Made by a program: the position numbers and the translations under genes
Shown here: positions 60,195 to 64,000 of the stretch, piece after piece
Position numbering within the stretch: position 1 is the first letter of the stretch
Layout of the letters: the number at the start of each line of letters is the position of its first letter
Assembly (NCBI GenBank): GCA_900549825.1
Contig: URQB01000001.1
Location: 196,943 to 260,942 of the forward strand
Reading direction: 5' to 3'
DNA length: 64,000 bases
Source: an uncultured Oscillospiraceae bacterium
Lineage (GTDB): Bacteria > Bacillota > Clostridia > Oscillospirales > Acutalibacteraceae
The notes under the pieces: generated by a model
What the model saw: the letters and a program-made list of their open reading frames with translations, nothing else
Databases searched by the model: none
Told to the model about the DNA's origin: nothing

Positions 60195-61772
60195 ATGAAG
60201 CTGGTTGTAAAAGCAGGAACAAAACAGTATATTTTATCCATAAAACCTGGCACGCCATTGCCTGAGGCTTTGGCACGTCCGGGTTTTCCTGTCGCGCTGC
60301 CTTGCGGCGGGAAAGGATCGTGCGGGAAGTGCCGGATCAAAGCATCGGGGCTGTTGTCCCCAATCACCCCGGCAGAACGGCGCTGCCTTTCAGAAAACGA
60401 ACTGCGGCAGGGAATCCGCCTGCTGTGCCAGACGGCCGCGATGGGAGACGCCTGGGTTGAGCTGCCGGACGGCGGCACGGACATCGTTGTGGCGGGCGTT
60501 TCATCCGAACAAGGGGGAGGGCGGTCCAACGCGCAATCCGCCGATACGGCCGCCATCGACATCGGGACGACAACGGTCGCGGCGCGGCTCTATGCGGCTG
60601 AAAATCCCGGAACCGGGGCAGCCGTCGCGTCCGCTGGGCGGCGCAATCCGCAGGCCGCGTTTGGCGCGGATATCCTTTCCCGTATGGAGCGGGCGCAGGC
60701 GGGGGATGCATTGGCATTGCGGAAGAGCATCGTTTCCTGTATTAACGGGCTGCTTGCGGAGCTGCTGCAAATGGTGCAAGGAAACCCTGGGCAGCTCCGG
60801 AATCTGGTGATCACCGGAAACACGGCGATGCTGTATCTTCTCACCGGGAGGGATACCGCCTGCCTTTCCAAAGCGCCATTTTTGCCGGAGCATCTCTTTG
60901 GTGAGGAGATAACCGCCGGGGATTTGGGCCTGCATACTGCGCCAGCCTGCCGTGTCTACCTCCCGCGATGCGCCTCCGCCTTTATCGGGGCTGACTGCCT
61001 GTGCGCAATGCTGGCATGCGGTATGGCGAGGGCGACGGAGCCCTGTGCGATGCTCGATCTTGGCACGAACGGAGAAATTGCTGTATTTGACGGAGCTTCT
61101 TTCTGGTGCGCTTCCACGGCGGCGGGCCCTGCCTTCGAGGGGGCGGGGATTTCGATGGGAATGCCCGCGGTGCCGGGCGCAATCGACCATGTCGAACGCA
61201 AGGGCTTCCGCATTGCCTGTACGGCGATTGGCAATGCGCCTGCGCAGGGAATCTGCGGCTCCGGGCTGATAGACGCTGCCGCCGTACTGCGGCAGAGCGG
61301 CATTTTAGATACAGACGGCACGGTCCGGCGGGAGGGGCATCCCTTCCGGGCAATGGTCTGCGAAATCGACGGTGCGCCCGCCGTGCGCTTTTCCGGGACA
61401 GGCGTGATCCTTACGCAGGCGGATATCCGCGCGCTGCAGGTGGCGAAGGCCGCCGTCGGCGCGGGCCTGCAAACGCTGTTCAGCCGCTCCGGAACAGGGC
61501 CGGAACGGCTGAAAAAGCTCTATATTGCCGGCGGATTCGGCCGATTTATCCATTTGGAACATGCGGCGCGGATTGGGCTGTTCCCTTCAATGCTGCTCAA
61601 GAAGGCTGTCGCCGTAGGCAATGCGGCGCTTGACGGCGCGGGCCTGCTTGCGATACAGCCTGCGCATCGGGAACAGCTCGCGGCCCTTGCGGGAAAGATG
61701 CGCACGGTTTCCCTCGCGGACGATCCCGCATTTGCACAGGCCTATTTGGAGGGCATGGTTTTTCCAGAATAG
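60195..61772 (+). CDS. RACo-like [2Fe-2S]/ASKHA protein (corrinoid-protein reductive activator family)
   Basis: The 525-residue protein has an N-terminal ferredoxin-like domain with CGGKGSCGKC and a later Cys (LLCQTA). An ASKHA ATPase-like domain of the DUF4445 type follows: AIDIGTTTVAARLY, LVITGNTAMLYLL, LDLGTNGEIAV, GICGSGLIDAAA and LYIAGGFGRFIHL. Related proteins reduce Co(II) corrinoid methyltransferases at the expense of ATP. No corrinoid protein or methyltransferase is in this window. It is 14 bases after guaB, likely co-transcribed. Confidence 0.88.
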   Translation: MKLVVKAGTKQYILSIKPGTPLPEALARPGFPVALPCGGKGSCGKCRIKASGLLSPITPAERRCLSENELRQGIRLLCQTAAMGDAWVELPDGGTDIVVAGVSSEQGGGRSNAQSADTAAIDIGTTTVAARLYAAENPGTGAAVASAGRRNPQAAFGADILSRMERAQAGDALALRKSIVSCINGLLAELLQMVQGNPGQLRNLVITGNTAMLYLLTGRDTACLSKAPFLPEHLFGEEITAGDLGLHTAPACRVYLPRCASAFIGADCLCAMLACGMARATEPCAMLDLGTNGEIAVFDGASFWCASTAAGPAFEGAGISMGMPAVPGAIDHVERKGFRIACTAIGNAPAQGICGSGLIDAAAVLRQSGILDTDGTVRREGHPFRAMVCEIDGAPAVRFSGTGVILTQADIRALQVAKAAVGAGLQTLFSRSGTGPERLKKLYIAGGFGRFIHLEHAARIGLFPSMLLKKAVAVGNAALDGAGLLAIQPAHREQLAALAGKMRTVSLADDPAFAQAYLEGMVFPE

Positions 61773-61774
61773 GG

Positions 61775-62803
61775 TCATCCGCCGGTCCCCTGCTGTATCG
61801 CCGCGCCGAGAATCAAAAATAACGCTTTGGCAAAGCGTATCGCCCCATTGAAGAAACGTTTAAACGGACGATACCGCTCCGTTTCGAGCGAATCGGGAAC
61901 GCTGAGCGCTCCTGTCACTGTGTACTGCATGGTCACGATGGTAGCCGCATGGTCGGAGTAGCTTGCGCCCGTTTCCGGATTGCGGTGGAAGACATAGTTG
62001 TGTGTGACGGCCTCCAAATGGATTCCGCCGCCGTCCCGATACATCACCCGGTCGAGTGAATCCCATTTGCCCCACCAGTTTTCAAAGCCGATGCCGGGGT
62101 CTTCCGTTGGATAGATGCCGCCGTTTTCAAGCGTTACCCATGCGTCCGTCAGGCCGCACGGCTCTGCAAGCAGCTCGTAAAGCCGGTCGTATTCCCGGCA
62201 GAATCGCGCGTTCAGGTCCCCCATCACAATGACGGCGCGGCCGCTGCTGCGCTCGTTGATCAGGGCGGCGAGCTGGGCGAGGTTGCTGCGGCGGGCGGCA
62301 AGGGATTCCGCATCCTCATATCCGTCCGTGTGCGCGTTATAGACGTCGATGTATACACCCGGCGCAAATTCAACAGTGGCAAACAGGATCCCCTTCGGCG
62401 TCAGCTCATCGCTTCCGTCGTCAAGCACACCGTGCGCGTCTTTCCAGGGAATTCGCTCCACATTATAGATCGGAAACCGGGAGAAGAAATTCAGTCCGTC
62501 TCCGATTGGCGTGATGCCGCTCGTATAGGTTTTATAGGGCAGCTTGACATTTCTGCGCAGGGCATAATCAAAGTTGAAATCCTCCTGCACACCGACAAAA
62601 TCATAATTGTTGATCAGCTTTCCGATGGCGGCACAGTTTTGATCCGTCGGCTGGCCGCCCAGACGCGTCAGGCCCTGCACGTTATAGGTCATCATGGTAA
62701 AGGCGCCACTCTGCGATTCCTCCTGGCTGAGGGCGCGGCCCGGAATGATTGGCAGGGAGGCGAGCAGAGCGGCAATCAGGAAGGCGGACAGGATTCTTTT
62801 CAT
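61775..62803 (-). CDS. Secreted endonuclease/exonuclease/phosphatase-fold protein
   Basis: The 342-residue protein has a signal peptide (MKRILSAFLIAALLASLPII, cleavage near GRALS). The EEP domain has MTYNVQGL, VGVQEDFN (metal Glu), NAHTDGY, VIVMGDLNARF and YSDHAATIV (His), followed by a short hydrophobic C-terminal helix. Substrates in this fold include DNA, sphingomyelin and phosphoinositides. GGAGA precedes ATG 62803. It converges on the RACo-like gene with two bases between stops. Confidence 0.87.
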   Translation of the reverse strand: MKRILSAFLIAALLASLPIIPGRALSQEESQSGAFTMMTYNVQGLTRLGGQPTDQNCAAIGKLINNYDFVGVQEDFNFDYALRRNVKLPYKTYTSGITPIGDGLNFFSRFPIYNVERIPWKDAHGVLDDGSDELTPKGILFATVEFAPGVYIDVYNAHTDGYEDAESLAARRSNLAQLAALINERSSGRAVIVMGDLNARFCREYDRLYELLAEPCGLTDAWVTLENGGIYPTEDPGIGFENWWGKWDSLDRVMYRDGGGIHLEAVTHNYVFHRNPETGASYSDHAATIVTMQYTVTGALSVPDSLETERYRPFKRFFNGAIRFAKALFLILGAAIQQGTGG

Positions 62804-63348
62804 AACAATCTCTCCTTGTATCATCAGATTTGCAGACAGTTTAGAGTGTGTCTGCATAGATCACCTGTTAATATCAACAGGCTCGCATCGGTAAACAAGG
62901 GGTTACAGCGCCGCCCGGCAGGCGTAAAGCCACGTTTGCCGCGTTCTCGGCCTTGCAAAAACCTGCCCCTGCGGGCGCCGGAGCGGTCCTTTGGCGTTTT
63001 GGGGCAATGCCGGGGCATTTGGCAAGGCAGACGACGATGCCTTCCTTGCCGGAAGGCGAGGAGGATCACGCTGGCAGAGGCCTCGGCATCGTCCTCAAAA
63101 CCGTTGTTGCCCTGTTCACCGATGCTATTGTATACCATTATAGAAAACGATGCCATACTCTGCAAGCGTTTTATAAAAAAATCGGATCCCCATGGGAAAA
63201 CCCGTGGGGACAATCTATGAAAGGAATGAATTTCCATCTCCTGAGGCAAAAATCGCTTTTAAAAGCCGTGTAGAAATTACATTTATTTACATTTTGATCA
63301 TTAATTTAAGCATAATATATAAAAATTTAAAAATATTATCAGATATTG

Positions 63349-63377
63349 TTGACAATAAATACAATTAAACTTATACT
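63349..63377 (+). promoter_or_regulatory. Consensus-like promoter of the last gene
   Basis: TTGACA (63349-63354), 17 bases, TATACT (63372-63377), 68 bases before ATG. The 640-base gap 62804-63444 otherwise shows only a CCCCATGGG/CCCGTGGGG hairpin at 63188-63209 and no gene. Confidence 0.8.
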
Positions 63378-63444
63378 ATTTCCATACGGATATGATTTTG
63401 TAAATACATTTTCCGTAAATATTCCATTTTGGAGTGATGTGAAG

Positions 63445-64000
63445 ATGAAAAGAAGTAAAGTTGGTCGCAGGGTAACATCAATAGCGCTATCACTATTGAT
63501 GATACTGTGTGCGATGCCTCTGATGGCATTTGCAGCTATTGAACCCATCATACCAGATAACGATACGACTTTTCCGGTGATTGACCGGAGCGCAGCAGAT
63601 ATCTCTCTTTATAGAAGTATCAAGCCTATATCGGAACAAGAGAGAATTTTTCTCGAGACACGGTTGGGTGATTTTACTTTTAACAAAATTGGAACTACCA
63701 TCAGACAGGCGAAACCGGATGGCAGCGGTTATTTAAAAAACTACTTGGCAACGAAATTAACGGTTGAGTTCGTCAATAAGGATAAGGTGATTGATACTGC
63801 TGGGACCTACACAGAGCCCGTTTTAATTTATGTGACAGCCGATCCTAGCATCTGGATAAAAATTGAGTATACGTTTGAAGTAGGTGAAACAGCTCAAGCA
63901 AAAATCATTCAGAATCCGACAATTGAATCCCCTGTAAAATACACAGAGAATATGAAAGTTTCCGCTTTGAAACTTAGCGGCGGCGAGGCGAATGTCCCCG
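63445..64000 (+). CDS. Secreted protein, partial (runs off the window)
   Basis: ATG at 63445 follows TTTTGGAGTG. The 185 visible codons have no stop. The N-terminus (MKRSKVGRRVTSIALSLLMI) is a signal peptide ending near MAFAA. The mature part is beta-rich with no motif I recognise (PIIPDNDTTFPVIDRS, later YVTADPSIWIKIEYTFEVG). A surface or exported protein is likely. Composition is somewhat AT-richer than nearby genes. Confidence 0.8.
   Translation, partial: MKRSKVGRRVTSIALSLLMILCAMPLMAFAAIEPIIPDNDTTFPVIDRSAADISLYRSIKPISEQERIFLETRLGDFTFNKIGTTIRQAKPDGSGYLKNYLATKLTVEFVNKDKVIDTAGTYTEPVLIYVTADPSIWIKIEYTFEVGETAQAKIIQNPTIESPVKYTENMKVSALKLSGGEANVP

Overview
The window looks like a chromosome segment of an anaerobic, endospore-forming Firmicute of class Clostridia, most likely Oscillospirales/Ruminococcaceae-like. 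The spore genes gpr and spoIIP lie side by side. Genes are tightly packed with purine-rich ribosome binding sites, several starts are TTG or GTG, and sigma-A type promoters recur. The host genes are GC-rich (judged by eye), so two AT-rich blocks near 14.1-18.6 kb and 24.4-26.6 kb stand out as foreign. Species cannot be named from the sequence.

Layout. 0-11 kb: rpsT, gpr-spoIIP, clpC with a small upstream gene, a 49-residue Cys-rich protein gene, a FAD-dependent oxidoreductase, rarA, a TraX-like gene and tRNA-Ala. 11.1-12.5 kb: a plsY gene fused to an XRE-type HTH domain, then tRNA-Thr and tRNA-Tyr. 12.5-26.6 kb: a mosaic island behind the tRNA genes. It holds a nonsense-mutated IS3-family transposase, a serine-recombinase remnant, and a defence-like block (Vsr endonuclease, DNA cytosine methyltransferase with an apparent ATT start, GHKL ATPase-TIR-zinc ribbon protein). 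Next come a TnpV remnant and a decayed mobilizable element (large serine recombinase, sigma factor, MerR and TrmO-like cargo, MobC, four related palindromes, no relaxase). The island ends with a frameshifted sigma-like regulator beside a secreted choline-binding-repeat protein.

26.7-40 kb: mnmA, an M20 peptidase with two membrane-protein partners, a cytidylate kinase-like gene, a solitary 5S rRNA gene with its own promoter and terminator, an MFS transporter, a PHP phosphoesterase operon, two bacterial-PH membrane proteins over an azlC/azlD remnant, and rmuC. 40-50 kb: a beta-lactamase-fold hydrolase, tandem YhhN genes, two surface-protein genes with sortase-like tails, and a PadR-DUF1700-DUF4097 operon. 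50-64 kb: iron alcohol dehydrogenase, M14 carboxypeptidase, Nudix, YbaK, Fur-type regulator, PrpE-like phosphatase, pdxST, an RlmD-type methyltransferase, guaB, a RACo-like Fe-S/ASKHA protein, a secreted EEP-fold phosphatase and the start of an unidentified secreted protein.

The most unusual block is 14.2-17.9 kb: vsr and the methyltransferase run toward the convergent GHKL-TIR gene and share a bidirectional terminator with it. I read this as a candidate restriction-like or abortive-infection defence locus. The individual families are known. The specific combination and the GHKL-TIR-zinc ribbon fusion deserve a database check.
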